Shown here: piece by piece, positions 42,221 through 51,905 of the stretch
How the letters are laid out: each line of letters starts with the position of its first letter
How positions within the stretch are numbered: position 1 is the stretch's first letter
Source: Janibacter sp. HTCC2649
GTDB taxonomy: Bacteria > Actinomycetota > Actinomycetes > Actinomycetales > Dermatophilaceae
Reading direction: 5' to 3'
Assembly: GCF_000152705.1 (NCBI RefSeq)
Contig: NZ_CH672413.1
Coordinates: forward strand, 434,001 to 498,000
DNA: 64,000 nt
Program-made: the position numbers and the translations under genes
The notes under the pieces: generated by a model
Database searches by the model: none
Seen by the model: the letters and a program-made list of their open reading frames with translations, nothing else
What the model was told of the DNA's origin: nothing

Positions 42221-43558
42221 ATGGCGTTCAACTACGGACAGTTCGTCAGCGGTGGCGTGGGCAAGCAGCTCGCCACGACGTTGGGCCTGCCCCGGCCGAG
42301 TCGGCTTCGTCGGCACAAGGTGGGCGGCTCGCTCATCACCGGTGAGGTGCTCGTCGCCGGACACGGTGACGCTCCCGTCGCCGAGCGCGTGCGCCACCTG
42401 CTCGCCGAGGCCGGCGTCCAGGTCGCCTCGCAGCCGTCGACCTCGGTCGCCGGTGTCGTCCTCGACCTGACGGCGATCGAGACCCCGGCAGACCTCGAGA
42501 CCCTGCGCGGTGTCGTCGGGCCGGCGCTCAAGACCCTGGCTCCGACCGGTCGCATCATCGTCATCGGCCGCCCGCCCGAGTCCGCGACGTCCGTGGCCCA
42601 GGCCGCGGCCCGTCGTGCGATCGAGGGTGTCGTCCGCTCCATCGGCAAGGAGATGCGCGGTGGCGGCACCGCCAACACCGTCCTCGTCGCCGAGGGTGCC
42701 GATGCCGGTGTCGACGCGACGGTGCGCTTCCTGCTCTCCGGTCGCTCGGCCTACGTGTCGGCGCAGGTCTTCCACGTCGCCAAGCCGGTCGCCGACATCG
42801 TCGCGCCGGCCGACTGGGACCAGCCGCTCGCCGGCAAGGTCGCCATCGTCACCGGCGCTGCTCGCGGCATCGGCGCGGCCATCGCCGAGACCCTGGCCCG
42901 TGACGGCGCGACCATCGTCGCCGTCGACATCCCGGCCGCCGGTGGACCACTCGCCGAGGTCGCCAACAAGCTCGGTGGCTCGGCCCTGCAGGTCGACGTC
43001 ACCGCCGAGGACGCCGGCGCCAAGATCGTCGCGCACGCCAAGGCGCGCCACGGCGGCTTCGACATCGTCGTGCACAATGCCGGCATCACCCGCGACAAGC
43101 TGCTCGCCAACACCGAGGCCGACCGCTGGGACTCCGTCCTCCAGGTCAACCTCCTGTCGATCCTGCGGATGAACGAAGCGCTCATCCCCGCGATCAACGA
43201 CGGCGGACACATCGTCAACGTCTCCTCGATCGCCGGCATCGCAGGCAACCGTGGTCAGACCAACTATGCCGCCTCCAAGGCGGGCGTCATCGGCATGACC
43301 CAGTCGCTCGCTGCGGACAAGGCGATCCTCGAGAAGGGCATCACCGTCAACGCGGTGGCACCCGGCTTCATCGAGACCGAGATGACCGCCAAGATCCCGC
43401 TCGCCACGCGCGAGATCGGGCGCTTGACGAACTCGTTGCAGCAGGGCGGTCTGCCCATCGACGTCGCCGAGACCATCGGCTACTTCGCCTGGGACGCCAA
43501 CCGCGCCGTGACCGGCAATGTCGTGCGGGTCTGCGGCCAGATGATCCTGGGGGCCTGA
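42221..43558 (+). CDS. fabG4: High-molecular-weight 3-oxoacyl reductase, FabG4-like
   Basis: 445 residues. The C-terminal half is a classical short-chain dehydrogenase: TGAARGIGAAIAETLARDG, HNAGITRDKL, VSSIAGIAGNRGQTNYAASKAG (Ser, Tyr, Lys) and APGFIETEM. The N-terminal 200 residues are a flavodoxin/Rossmann-like domain lacking the catalytic set, as in mycobacterial HMW FabG4, which uses NADH and acts on acyl-CoA. The last base of its stop starts htdX (TGATG). Confidence 0.92.
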   Translation: MAFNYGQFVSGGVGKQLATTLGLPRPSRLRRHKVGGSLITGEVLVAGHGDAPVAERVRHLLAEAGVQVASQPSTSVAGVVLDLTAIETPADLETLRGVVGPALKTLAPTGRIIVIGRPPESATSVAQAAARRAIEGVVRSIGKEMRGGGTANTVLVAEGADAGVDATVRFLLSGRSAYVSAQVFHVAKPVADIVAPADWDQPLAGKVAIVTGAARGIGAAIAETLARDGATIVAVDIPAAGGPLAEVANKLGGSALQVDVTAEDAGAKIVAHAKARHGGFDIVVHNAGITRDKLLANTEADRWDSVLQVNLLSILRMNEALIPAINDGGHIVNVSSIAGIAGNRGQTNYAASKAGVIGMTQSLAADKAILEKGITVNAVAPGFIETEMTAKIPLATREIGRLTNSLQQGGLPIDVAETIGYFAWDANRAVTGNVVRVCGQMILGA

Positions 43559-44427
43559 TGGCCCAGCAGGAGACGTTCAGTTCTGCGCCGTCCTTGGCGA
43601 AGGTGTTCGTGAAGGCAGCAATCGCGGGCAAGAAGTCCGGCGGTGCGCTGCCCACGAGTGAGCTCGTCCTCACCGGGCACAAGGTCGGGCGTGAGCACCT
43701 CATGGACTACCAGCGGCTGTGTGGGTTCGGCGTCGATGACGTTCTCCCGCACACCTACCCGCACATCCTCGGGTTCCCGCTGCAGGCCGAGCTCATGGCG
43801 CGCAAGGCCTTCCCGTTACCGCTCGTCGGGCTGGTCCACGTCGAGAACACCATCACCGTGCGACGGACCGTCACGGTCGACGACGTCCTCGACATCGCTG
43901 TCCACGCCGAGAACCTGCGCGACCACCCCAAGGGTCGTCAGGTCGATCTCGTCACCGAGGTGAGCGTCGATGGGGAGTCGGTGTGGAGCGGTCGCTCGAC
44001 CTACCTCGCCCGCGGCAAGGGCAACCCCGACGCCGAGCGTGGCGTCGAGGCACCAGCCATCCCCAAGGGTGTTGCTGCCGCCCAGTGGTCGCTCCCTGGT
44101 GACCTCGGCCGGCAGTATGCCGCGATCTCCGGTGACGTGAACCCCATCCACATGCACTCACTCACGGCCAGGGCGATGGGCTTCCCCGCCGCCATCGCGC
44201 ACGGCATGTGGACCTCCGCCAGGGTGCTTGGCGCCCTGGGTCGCTCCGTCAACGGGCCGAGCACGTCCCACGTGTGGTTCAAGAAGCCGGTGCTCCTGCC
44301 GGGCAAGGTCGACTTCGTCATCGAGAGTGACTCAGCCCGCAAGCGCCTTGTGGTGGCGGGTCTGCGCTCGACGCGCAAGCCCGAGACCGAGCACCTCGTC
44401 CTCACCCTCGAGACCCCCACGCACTGA
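43558..44427 (+). CDS. htdX: 3-hydroxyacyl dehydratase with MaoC domain, HtdX-like
   Basis: 289 residues, double hot-dog fold. The C-terminal catalytic hot dog has YAAISGDVNPIHMHSLTARAMGFPAAIAHGMW with the Asp/His dyad; the N-terminal hot dog (MDYQRLCGFGVDDVLPHTYPHILGFPLQAELM) is non-catalytic. HtdX (Rv0241c) hydrates or dehydrates 3-hydroxyacyl-CoA. With FadA2, FabG4 and FadE5 it forms a full reversible elongation or beta-oxidation set. Confidence 0.92.
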   Translation: MAQQETFSSAPSLAKVFVKAAIAGKKSGGALPTSELVLTGHKVGREHLMDYQRLCGFGVDDVLPHTYPHILGFPLQAELMARKAFPLPLVGLVHVENTITVRRTVTVDDVLDIAVHAENLRDHPKGRQVDLVTEVSVDGESVWSGRSTYLARGKGNPDAERGVEAPAIPKGVAAAQWSLPGDLGRQYAAISGDVNPIHMHSLTARAMGFPAAIAHGMWTSARVLGALGRSVNGPSTSHVWFKKPVLLPGKVDFVIESDSARKRLVVAGLRSTRKPETEHLVLTLETPTH

Positions 44428-44441
44428 CCGAGCACCACCTT

Positions 44442-44517
44442 CGACTTCGTGCCCCGGACGGACAGGGACGGACGGCCTTCGGCCGGCCGGACCAGGTCCG
44501 TCCGGGGCACGAAGTCG
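44442..44517. terminator. Very long inverted repeat between htdX and a convergent peptidase gene
   Basis: Perfect 21-bp arms (44442-44462 and 44497-44517, both holding CTTCGTGCCCCGGACGG or its complement) around a 34-base loop that itself contains CGGCCTTCGGCCG. No T-tract. It is placed between convergent genes and so probably terminates both. Confidence 0.75.
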
Positions 44518-44529
44518 GTTCGGGGCGCG

Positions 44530-46416
44530 TCAGCTGGGGGCCGGCGTGAAACCGAGGACTCGGCCGTAGAACTCCAGCTCTCTGGTCAGTGAGTCCTCGA
44601 TCGCCGAGGCGGCACGGAACCCGTGACCCTCGTCCGGATAGATGACGAGGTCCACCTCTCCGCCAGCGGCACGCATCCCCGCAGCCATGGCCTCGGCCTG
44701 CGCCTGGGGCACGACCTCGTCGATCCCGCCTTGGAGCAGCAGGACCGCACCACGGACCTGGTCAGCGTGGTGCACGGGGGAGCGGTCGACGTAGGTCTCC
44801 TTGTCCGCCGGATAGGGACCGATGAGGCGATCGAGATAGCGCGACTCGAACTTGTGCGTGTCGGTCGCCAACGCCTCGAGGTCTGCCACACCGAAATAGC
44901 TCGTGCCTGCAGCGAACGCGTCACTCGTGGTGAGTGCCCGCAACACGGAGTAGCCGCCGGCACTCCCGCCACGGATCGCGAGCCGGTCGCCGTCGACGTG
45001 CCCGGCCTCGGCCAGGGAGCGCGCGCCCGTGACGATGTCGTCGATGTCGATGACTCCCCACTGTCCAAGGAGCCGGTCGCGATAGGCCCGCCCGTGTCCC
45101 GTGCTCCCTGAGTGGTTGACGTCGAGGATGGCGAAGCCGCGCGTCGTCCAGAAGGCGCGAGCGAGCTGCAGACCCGCCTCCGCACGGCTCGTCGGTCCGC
45201 CGTGGACGAACACGAGGAGCGGCGGCAGCTCCCCGTCAGGGCCTGCTGCCTCGGGGTGCGTCGGCGGCAGGAACACCCCGTGCACGTCCTGGCCTGCGCT
45301 GTTGGTCCAGGTCCACGGCTGCGCCGTGCTGGCGTATGCCGGGTCGAGACCTTCGTCGCGACTGCGCCGAAGCGTGGTGAAGGGGCCGTCCACCGGCCCG
45401 CGCACGATCGAGGGAAGCTCCGAGAGGGTGCCGACGCGGACGACGATCTCGTCGCCCACGGCCTGGAGCTGGTCGAACTGGACGCCCTCGAGCTCCACGT
45501 CAACGGTCTCGCCGGACGAGGGGTCGAGCACGCCGAGCCGTCCCACGCCGTCGGCCCACCAGTGGACGAGCACTCGTCCGTCCGCCAGCAGGGCGAAGTC
45601 GCTCATACCGAGGACCCACTGCGGGAGCATGAAGTCCGCCGCCGCCGCGTGAACCGCCACGACGCCAGCACCGCTGTCCCGCTTGAGGTTCCACCATCCG
45701 GAATCGTCCGAGACGAACCAGAGCGAGCCGTCCGCGCCGAACCGGGGCTGACCGACCGAGATGTCCTCGCGTCCCTCGACGACCGTCCACTCGAGCGGTC
45801 CGTCATCGACGAGAGCCGCGCGGCGCAGGGTGGTCGTGTCCCACGGCATGTTGGGGTGCTCCCACGTCACCACCGCGACCTGCGACCCGTCCGTTGACAA
45901 TGCAGGGCGACCCACGAAGTCCGAGCCTTCCCACAGCACGACGCCACCCTCAGCGTTGTCGCCGTCGAGGTCCAGCCGGACGAGCGTGTTGACAGCGTCA
46001 CCGGCGCCGGAGTGGTCCTCGCGCACGGCGAGCACGAACCCGTCGCCGAGCACCAGCCCGCCGTAGCGGAACCCACCCGTCGGCGTGATGGCCCGCAGCG
46101 AACCGTCCGACTCCACGACCTGCACGACGAGGTCGGGCATCGTCGTGACGACCACGGTTCCGGACCGGACGGCATACGCCCCTCCGCCGTACTCGTGGAC
46201 CCGGGAACGGACGTTGACGCCCTCGCCGACCACGTCCTCCACGACGCCGGACGCACCCAGGTGGCGGACCAGAACCACGCGCCCGTCCTCCCAGGGGCGG
46301 GACTCGAGCCAGTAAGTGTCGGGCCCATCGACGCGGACCTCGTCGAGGCCCCGCGTGGCGGCGGTGAGGGAACTGGGGGACAGGGGAGACGGCCAGGAGC
46401 CGAACGGCGAACTCAT
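44530..46416 (-). CDS. Prolyl-oligopeptidase family (S9) serine peptidase
   Basis: 628 residues. The N-terminal beta-propeller (about 20-370) contains repeated Asp/Trp-rich blades (SRPWEDGRVVLVR, HEYGGGAYAV, SDDSGWWNL). The C-terminal alpha/beta hydrolase domain has the nucleophile in IRGGSAGGYSVL, Asp in LLLQGGIDEVVP and His in PDEGHGFR; FVHGGPTSRAE forms the oxyanion loop. There is no signal peptide, so it is cytosolic. It is similar to actinobacterial dipeptidyl/acylaminoacyl peptidases. ATG 46416 is preferred over an extension of 13 residues. Confidence 0.9.
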   Translation of the reverse strand: MSSPFGSWPSPLSPSSLTAATRGLDEVRVDGPDTYWLESRPWEDGRVVLVRHLGASGVVEDVVGEGVNVRSRVHEYGGGAYAVRSGTVVVTTMPDLVVQVVESDGSLRAITPTGGFRYGGLVLGDGFVLAVREDHSGAGDAVNTLVRLDLDGDNAEGGVVLWEGSDFVGRPALSTDGSQVAVVTWEHPNMPWDTTTLRRAALVDDGPLEWTVVEGREDISVGQPRFGADGSLWFVSDDSGWWNLKRDSGAGVVAVHAAAADFMLPQWVLGMSDFALLADGRVLVHWWADGVGRLGVLDPSSGETVDVELEGVQFDQLQAVGDEIVVRVGTLSELPSIVRGPVDGPFTTLRRSRDEGLDPAYASTAQPWTWTNSAGQDVHGVFLPPTHPEAAGPDGELPPLLVFVHGGPTSRAEAGLQLARAFWTTRGFAILDVNHSGSTGHGRAYRDRLLGQWGVIDIDDIVTGARSLAEAGHVDGDRLAIRGGSAGGYSVLRALTTSDAFAAGTSYFGVADLEALATDTHKFESRYLDRLIGPYPADKETYVDRSPVHHADQVRGAVLLLQGGIDEVVPQAQAEAMAAGMRAAGGEVDLVIYPDEGHGFRAASAIEDSLTRELEFYGRVLGFTPAPS

Positions 46417-46433
46417 GACCGCCACGCTAGCTC

Positions 46434-47186
46434 TCAGATGCGGTGGTGGACCCACACACCGGGTTCGACATAGACCGCGTGGTCGTGCTCGACGCTCACG
46501 TGGACCGGGTTGAGGGCGAAGGGGACCTCGACATCACCGGTCTCGTCGAAGGGGAGGCCCGTCCACGACCGCCACTCGTCCAGGGTTCCCGAGATCGTCA
46601 TCGCCCGTGGACACACGCCCTCGATCGTGCCGCCGACCCGAGCGTGAAGGCGCAGCCACGGATCCACCGGCAGACCGTCTGCCCTCGTCCGGAAGGCATA
46701 GTCGCTCATCGGGGTATGGGGCTCCAGATGCTTGCCGTTGGGGCGGACGGGTGCAAAGAGGTCGTGGAAGCCGAGCCGAGCAGCGTTCTGACGCTTCGCT
46801 TCCAGCATCACCGACGCCAGGCCGGTGCCCTGCAGGTCGGGTCGGATCGCCACCTCGAGGGCCGACACGTGGGTCGGTGCGCGACCCGCGAGCTCGTCCA
46901 GCCACGCCCAGGCAATCACGCCGTCCCAGCCGTCATCCGGGAGGGCAGCGCGACCGATGTCCTCGCCCATCGTGAACGGGATCGAGTGCGACTTCGCCAC
47001 GAGTCGGTCCGGCTCCCGGGGATCCCACGCGAGCAGGGTCCACGCCGCGAAGGTCGTCGACGCACGCGGGAAGTAGAGGTCGCCAACCGGGTCGTACTTC
47101 ATGAACTCCGGCCAGGGGTCATCGAACTCCCGCAGCAGGTGAGCCAGATCCGGTCGTTCCGCGAGGCTGGCGATGTGGAGGTCCAT
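46434..47186 (-). CDS. GNAT-family N-acetyltransferase
   Basis: 250 residues. The acetyl-CoA loop is in [20 protein letters not shown] (R-x-x-G-x-G/A), followed by [24 protein letters not shown] long C-terminal extension with [28 protein letters not shown] is not part of the core fold. The substrate is unknown. It is probably cotranscribed with the peptidase gene, 17 bp downstream. The start could also be GTG 47204. Confidence 0.8.
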   Translation of the reverse strand: MDLHIASLAERPDLAHLLREFDDPWPEFMKYDPVGDLYFPRASTTFAAWTLLAWDPREPDRLVAKSHSIPFTMGEDIGRAALPDDGWDGVIAWAWLDELAGRAPTHVSALEVAIRPDLQGTGLASVMLEAKRQNAARLGFHDLFAPVRPNGKHLEPHTPMSDYAFRTRADGLPVDPWLRLHARVGGTIEGVCPRAMTISGTLDEWRSWTGLPFDETGDVEVPFALNPVHVSVEHDHAVYVEPGVWVHHRI

Positions 47187-47245
47187 CTGCTGACCGTCCC
47201 ACACCAGAACTGCGTCGCGCCCGTTCTTTTCCGGCGGATAACATC

Positions 47246-47281
47246 GGTATGCCGTGTCGGGACGTCCGCACGCGGCATACC
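47246..47281. repeat. Inverted pair of the GTATGCCG repeat upstream of thrS
   Basis: GGTATGCCG (47246-47254) and CGGCATACC (47273-47281) form perfect 9-bp arms around an 18-base loop, in the divergent region between the GNAT gene and thrS. It may fold in the thrS leader. Confidence 0.75.
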
Positions 47282-47312
47282 CCCGTTTTGGGTCACCTCA
47301 GGAGAAGCCGCT

Positions 47313-49298
47313 GTGTCATCACAGATCACCGTTCATGTCGCCGGAGACGAGCGATCGGTGGACCTGGAGACGACCGCGGCAGATCTCTTCCGCGACGACC
47401 GCAATGTTCTCGTGGCCCGCGTCAACGGAGAACTGCGCGACCTCGCCCACGTCCTCGCCGACGGTGACACCGTCGAGCCGGTGACCGCCCAGGAGCAGGA
47501 CGGGCTCGATGTGTTGCGCCACAGCGCCGCTCACGTCCTGGCTCAGGCCGTGCAGCAGCTCAAGCCGGACGCCAAGCTCGGCATCGGTCCGCCCGTGCGC
47601 GATGGCTTCTACTACGACTTCGACGTCGCCGAGCCGTTCCAGCCGGACGACCTCAAGGCCCTCGAGAAGTCCATGCAGAAGATCATCAACGAGGGCCAGA
47701 CCTTCGTCCGTCGTGAGATCAGTGACGACGACGCGCTCGTCGAGCTCAAGGACGAGCCCTACAAGTGCGAGCTCATCGGACTGAAGGGCGGCTCGGCAAG
47801 TGAGGCGGCCGACGGTGCAGACGTGGAAGTCGGCGGTGCGCAGCTCACCATCTACGACAACGTCCGCCGCGATGGCACCAAGGCATGGGGCGACCTCTGC
47901 CGCGGGCCGCACGTCCCGTCGACCAAGGTCCTCGGCAACGCCTTCAAGGTGATGCGCAGCGCCGCGGCCTACTGGCGCGGCTCCGAGAAGAACCCGCAAC
48001 TGCAGCGCGTCTACGGCACCGCCTGGCCGACCAAAGAGGAACTGCGAGCTCATCTGGAGCGGTTGGCCGAGGCCGAGAAGCGCGACCACCGCAAGCTCGG
48101 TGCCGAGCTCGACCTCTTCTCCTTCCCCGACGAGTTGGGCTCGGGCCTGCCGGTGTTCCACCCCAAGGGTGGTGTCATCAAGCGCGAGATGGAGGACTAC
48201 GTCCGCCGTCGGCACATCGAGGAGGGCTTCGACTACGTCGGCACGCCGCACATCAGCAAGGACGGGCTGTTCCACACCTCGGGTCACCTGCCCTACTACG
48301 CCGACACGATGTTCCCGCCGATGGAGTTCGAGGGCTCGAAGTACCAGCTGAAGGCGATGAACTGCCCGATGCACAACCTCATCTTCAGCTCGCGCGGCCG
48401 CTCCTACCGCGAGCTGCCGCTGCGGTTCTTCGAGTTTGGCTCCGTCTACCGCTACGAGAAGTCCGGCGTCGTGCACGGCCTCACCCGCGTGCGCGGGATG
48501 ACGCAGGACGACTCGCACTCCTACGTCACCGCCGAGCAGGCACCCGCCGAGATCAAGCACCTGCTCGACTTCGTCCTCTCCCTGCTGCGCGACTTCGGCC
48601 TCGAGGACTTCTATCTCGAGCTGTCCACGCGTGACACCGAGGGCGAGAAGTCGGCGAAGTTCATCGGCAGCGACGAGCAGTGGGAGGTCGCGACCTCGGT
48701 CCTCGAGAAGGTCGCGACCGACTCCGGGCTCGAGCTCGTCGCTGACCCCGGTGGAGCCGCGTTCTACGGCCCCAAGATCTCCGTGCAGGCGCGCGACGCG
48801 ATCGGTCGCACCTGGCAGATGTCGACGATCCAGTACGACTTCAACCAGCCCGAGCGGTTCGGCCTCGAGTACCAGGCGTCCGACGGGTCGCGTCAGCAGC
48901 CGGTGATGATCCACTCGGCGAAGTTCGGCTCGATCGAGCGTTTCTTCGGTGTCCTCGTCGAGCACTACGCGGGCGCGTTCCCGGTGTGGCTCAGCCCTGT
49001 TCAGGTCCTGGGCCTGCCAGTCGCCGACGAGTACAACGACTACCTCTGGGACGTCCTGTCGCAGATGAAGGCCAAGGGCATCCGGGTCGAGCTCGACGAC
49101 AGCGACGACCGCTTCCCCAAGAAGATCCGCAACGCGAGCAAGGCCAAGGTGCCCTTCGCCCTCATCGCCGGTGAGGACGACCGCAGCAACAACGCCGTGT
49201 CGTTCCGCTACCGCGACGGCTCGCAGAAGAACGGCGTGCCCATCGAGGATGCGATCGCCGAGGTCCTCACCGCCATCGAAACCCGCGCCCAGGTCTGA
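47313..49298 (+). CDS. thrS: Threonyl-tRNA synthetase
   Basis: 661 residues from GTG 47313 with GGAG 8 bp upstream. N-terminal TGS domain ([25 protein letters not shown]), editing/SAD domain ([35 protein letters not shown]), class II core with motif 2 [13 protein letters not shown]-like segment ([19 protein letters not shown]), zinc-site Cys in [26 protein letters not shown], and motif 3 [21 protein letters not shown]; anticodon domain at the end. It charges tRNA-Thr. The leader is only about 125 bp and has no T-box motifs. Confidence 0.97.
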   Translation: MSSQITVHVAGDERSVDLETTAADLFRDDRNVLVARVNGELRDLAHVLADGDTVEPVTAQEQDGLDVLRHSAAHVLAQAVQQLKPDAKLGIGPPVRDGFYYDFDVAEPFQPDDLKALEKSMQKIINEGQTFVRREISDDDALVELKDEPYKCELIGLKGGSASEAADGADVEVGGAQLTIYDNVRRDGTKAWGDLCRGPHVPSTKVLGNAFKVMRSAAAYWRGSEKNPQLQRVYGTAWPTKEELRAHLERLAEAEKRDHRKLGAELDLFSFPDELGSGLPVFHPKGGVIKREMEDYVRRRHIEEGFDYVGTPHISKDGLFHTSGHLPYYADTMFPPMEFEGSKYQLKAMNCPMHNLIFSSRGRSYRELPLRFFEFGSVYRYEKSGVVHGLTRVRGMTQDDSHSYVTAEQAPAEIKHLLDFVLSLLRDFGLEDFYLELSTRDTEGEKSAKFIGSDEQWEVATSVLEKVATDSGLELVADPGGAAFYGPKISVQARDAIGRTWQMSTIQYDFNQPERFGLEYQASDGSRQQPVMIHSAKFGSIERFFGVLVEHYAGAFPVWLSPVQVLGLPVADEYNDYLWDVLSQMKAKGIRVELDDSDDRFPKKIRNASKAKVPFALIAGEDDRSNNAVSFRYRDGSQKNGVPIEDAIAEVLTAIETRAQV

Positions 49299-49305
49299 GC
49301 CGACG

Positions 49306-49767
49306 ATGTCCACGGTCATCCGCCTCGCCCTGTCGCGGGACGCGCTGGCCGTCGCCGCTCTCACGATGCAGGACGATCGTGAGAGCGGCGCCACCATCGA
49401 GGAGGGCTTCCTCGACCGCTATGCCGCAGCGTGGCTCGCCGATCGGGCTCGGGTGACCTTCCTCGCCGAAGCGCCCGATGGTCGTCCGCTGGGCATGGTG
49501 ACCGCCGCGGTGATCACCAAACTTCCCAGCTCGCGCCGGCCCGTCAGCCGTTGGTTGCACGTGTCCCTGCTCTTCGTCACGCCGGACGCCCGCGGTGCCG
49601 GCATCGGCACCAGCCTTCTCGAGGCCCTGCGCTTCTGGGGTGGCGAGCACGACGTGGACCGGATGCAGCTCAACGCGGTCCCGCAGGCCCGGACGCTCTA
49701 TGAGCGCGCCGGATTCACCTCTCCCACAGCGAGATTCATGGAGTGGCACGCCAACAGCGATCGGTGA
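49306..49767 (+). CDS. GNAT-family N-acetyltransferase
   Basis: 153 residues. The GNAT core is clear: LHVSLLFVTPDARGAGIGTSLLEALRFWG with the acetyl-CoA loop RGAGIG, then MQLNAVPQARTLYERAGF. It lies 7 bp after thrS and is probably cotranscribed. The substrate is unknown. It ends at a bidirectional hairpin built from two copies of the GTATGCCG repeat. Confidence 0.85.
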   Translation: MSTVIRLALSRDALAVAALTMQDDRESGATIEEGFLDRYAAAWLADRARVTFLAEAPDGRPLGMVTAAVITKLPSSRRPVSRWLHVSLLFVTPDARGAGIGTSLLEALRFWGGEHDVDRMQLNAVPQARTLYERAGFTSPTARFMEWHANSDR

Positions 49768-49810
49768 GCGGACGGCATACCGCAAAAATGCGTGGGTATG
49801 CCGTCCGCTC
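49766..49810. terminator. Bidirectional terminator built from an inverted GTATGCCG pair
   Basis: GAGCGGACGGCATACC (49766-49781) is perfectly complementary to 49795-49810, with a 13-base A-rich loop. It starts 1 base before the end of the GNAT gene and ends 4 bases before the MFS stop. Each arm contains the octamer CGGCATAC/GTATGCCG. Confidence 0.85.
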
Positions 49811-49813
49811 CCG

Positions 49814-51121
49814 TCACGGGAGCGGCTCGTGTGCCGTCTCCTTGACGGCAAAGACGTAGACGAGCAGCGAGATGAGGCAGAGCGCGCTGATGTAGATCGG
49901 GAACGCCTCGCCCCAGCCCTGGCTCTTGAACCACGTGCCCATGTAGGGCGCGGTGCCACCGAAGAGGGCGACGGAGAGGGAGTAGGGGAAGCCGATCCCG
50001 GCGGCACGCACCCGTGACGGGATCGTCTCGGCGTTCACGGCCGCGGCGATCGAGGTGTACATCGCGAGGAAGACCATGCCGATGCACTGGACGAGCAGCA
50101 GGCGCGACATCGACGTGTCGAGCAGCCGGAGCAGCGGCACGGTGGCGACGACGAAGAACGCGGCGAACGTGATGAGCAGGGGCTTGCGACCGATGCGATC
50201 CGACAGGATGCCCATGATCGGCTGGAGCGCGGCGAAGAAGAACAGCGCGATCGTGCCCGCCGTGAGCGCATCGGACTTGCTGACGTCGGCATAGGTCTGT
50301 GCGTAGGTCGGCAGGTAGGTCGTCCACGTGTAGTAGGCGATCGTGCCCGCGATGGTGATGCCGACGATGAGCAGTGACTCGCGCGGGTGGTGCTTGAGCG
50401 CATCGAAGATCCCCGGACGCTGTGACGCATCGGCCTTGAGGTCGTCGACGCTCTCGAGCGTCTCGTGGGCACCGGCACGAATCGCGAGTCCGACCAGGGA
50501 CAACCCGGCGCCGACGAAGAACGGCACGCGCCAACCCCAGGAGTTCATCGAGGACTCGGTGAGGGTGGACGCGAGGTAGGCCGCGAGCCCGGACGCGATG
50601 AGCTGGCCGGCCGTCGTCGAGACGTACTGGAAGCTCGAGAAGAACCCGCGCCTCTTCGGCGGGGCACTCTCGACGAGGAACGTTGTCGCAGCGGCGAACT
50701 CACCGCCGACCGAGAGCCCCTGGATGACCCGGGCGAGGACGAGCAGGATCGGCGACAGGATGCCGACCGAGGCGTAGGTCGGCAGGACGGCGATGAGCAG
50801 CGACCCGGCGCCCATGAGCAGGATCGTCGCCGTGAGCGCGGGCTTGCGACCGAAGCGGTCTGCCACCGCGCCCATGAGCAGGCCGCCGATGGGACGGAAG
50901 AAGAAGCCGACGGCGAAGATGGCGAACGTGTTGAGGAGGGCGGTCAGGCCGGACTCGGACTCGGGGAACACCTGCGTCGCGAAGTAGACCGCGAGGAAGC
51001 TGTAGGCGTACCAGTCGTACCACTCGACGAGGTTGCCGATGGAGGCCGCGGCGAGCTGTCGGGGGGAGTGGGCGCGAGCGCGCTCGGCGGCACTCGTGGA
51101 GGTCGTTGGGGACGTGGTCAT
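49814..51121 (-). CDS. MFS transporter, metabolite:H+ symporter (MHS) family
   Basis: 435 residues, 12 predicted membrane helices. MHS markers: SIGNLVEWYDWYAYSFLAVYF at helix 1, FRPIGGLLMGAVADRFGRKPAL between helices 2 and 3, VIQGLSVGGEFAAATTFLVE, and GILSDRIGRKPLL in the second half. Relatives such as KgtP, ProP and ShiA carry dicarboxylates, betaines or shikimate with protons; a 2-oxoglutarate-type substrate is plausible but unproven. ATG 51121 has GGGGAGG upstream. It is inserted between thrS and the HIT gene, which are usually adjacent. Confidence 0.9.
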   Translation of the reverse strand: MTTSPTTSTSAAERARAHSPRQLAAASIGNLVEWYDWYAYSFLAVYFATQVFPESESGLTALLNTFAIFAVGFFFRPIGGLLMGAVADRFGRKPALTATILLMGAGSLLIAVLPTYASVGILSPILLVLARVIQGLSVGGEFAAATTFLVESAPPKRRGFFSSFQYVSTTAGQLIASGLAAYLASTLTESSMNSWGWRVPFFVGAGLSLVGLAIRAGAHETLESVDDLKADASQRPGIFDALKHHPRESLLIVGITIAGTIAYYTWTTYLPTYAQTYADVSKSDALTAGTIALFFFAALQPIMGILSDRIGRKPLLITFAAFFVVATVPLLRLLDTSMSRLLLVQCIGMVFLAMYTSIAAAVNAETIPSRVRAAGIGFPYSLSVALFGGTAPYMGTWFKSQGWGEAFPIYISALCLISLLVYVFAVKETAHEPLP

Positions 51122-51251
51122 GCCTCCCCACCCTTCGCCGCTGGGCAGATACTCACAACTGGGGACCGCAGTTCGAGACAAAAGACCACAACGCCCAAGA
51201 ATCTTTCGGGAGCGACGCAACCTTTGCGTCCGCTGTGGCGTCTCAATGGTT

Positions 51252-51295
51252 GGAGGGTCCGGGGCGTCGTGCAGGGGCCGACGCCCCGGCCCTCC
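51252..51295 (+). promoter_or_regulatory. Stem-loop in the leader of the HIT-pgsA-patA-pimA operon
   Basis: GGAGGG-T-CCGGGGCGTCG (51252-51269) pairs with CGACGCCCCGG-CCCTCC (51279-51295) except for one bulged T. It lies 36-79 bp before the HIT start and after any likely MFS promoter. It could attenuate or pace expression of the phosphoinositide operon; no regulator is evident. Confidence 0.5.
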
Positions 51296-51330
51296 GATCG
51301 GCGTCGGGGGGCGTGTCTAGGATCGTGGCC

Positions 51331-51879
51331 ATGAGTGATGTTCCGACGACAGCCGCCGAGGACTTCGCGGGGGTGCCGGACGGTTTCGACCGGCTGTGGA
51401 CTCCTCACCGGCTGGCCTACGTCACGGGGGAGCGCCCGTCCAAGGACGCCGGCGACGGCTGCCCCTTCTGCGCCGCACCCGGACGCGACGACGAGGACGG
51501 ACTCATCGTCCACCGTGGCGAGCACTGCTACGTCGTGATGAACCTCTTTCCCTACAACCCGGGCCACGTCCTGGTCTGCCCCTACCGCCACGTCTCGCTC
51601 TACGTCGACCTCACCGACGAGGAGACGACCGAGTTCACGGCGCTCACCAAGGCGGCCATCGCGGCGCTCCAGGAGTCGTCCAGCCCGCAGGGCTACAACA
51701 TCGGGATGAACCAGGGCGAGGTTGCTGGCGCCGGGGTGGCCGCGCACCTCCACCAGCACATCGTCCCGCGCTGGGGCGGGGACATGAACTTCCTACCGGT
51801 CATCGGCCAGACAAAGGCGCTCCCCGTCCTGCTCGAGGACGCGCGCCGCCGCCTCGCCGCGGCCTGGCCGGGGGAGTGA
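51331..51879 (+). CDS. HIT-family hydrolase/AP4A phosphorylase-like protein
   Basis: 182 residues. Zinc/structural Cys pair in GDGCPFCAAPG, VVMNLFPYNPGHVLVCPYRHV, and the HIT triad AAHLHQHIVPRW. The family acts on dinucleoside polyphosphates or nucleotidyl esters; the M. tuberculosis homologue next to pgsA1 (Rv2613c) has AP4A phosphorylase activity. ATG 51331 chosen; a GTG lies 6 bp earlier. It is the first gene of the phosphatidylinositol-mannoside operon. Confidence 0.92.
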   Translation: MSDVPTTAAEDFAGVPDGFDRLWTPHRLAYVTGERPSKDAGDGCPFCAAPGRDDEDGLIVHRGEHCYVVMNLFPYNPGHVLVCPYRHVSLYVDLTDEETTEFTALTKAAIAALQESSSPQGYNIGMNQGEVAGAGVAAHLHQHIVPRWGGDMNFLPVIGQTKALPVLLEDARRRLAAAWPGE

Positions 51880-51905
51880 CTCCAGCCGGTTAGGCTGAGC
51901 GGACC

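Noticed and set aside
47187-47312. T-box or other amino-acid riboswitch before thrS
   Set aside because: The gap is short and lacks the T-box sequence and specifier-stem features; only the inverted octamer pair is present.
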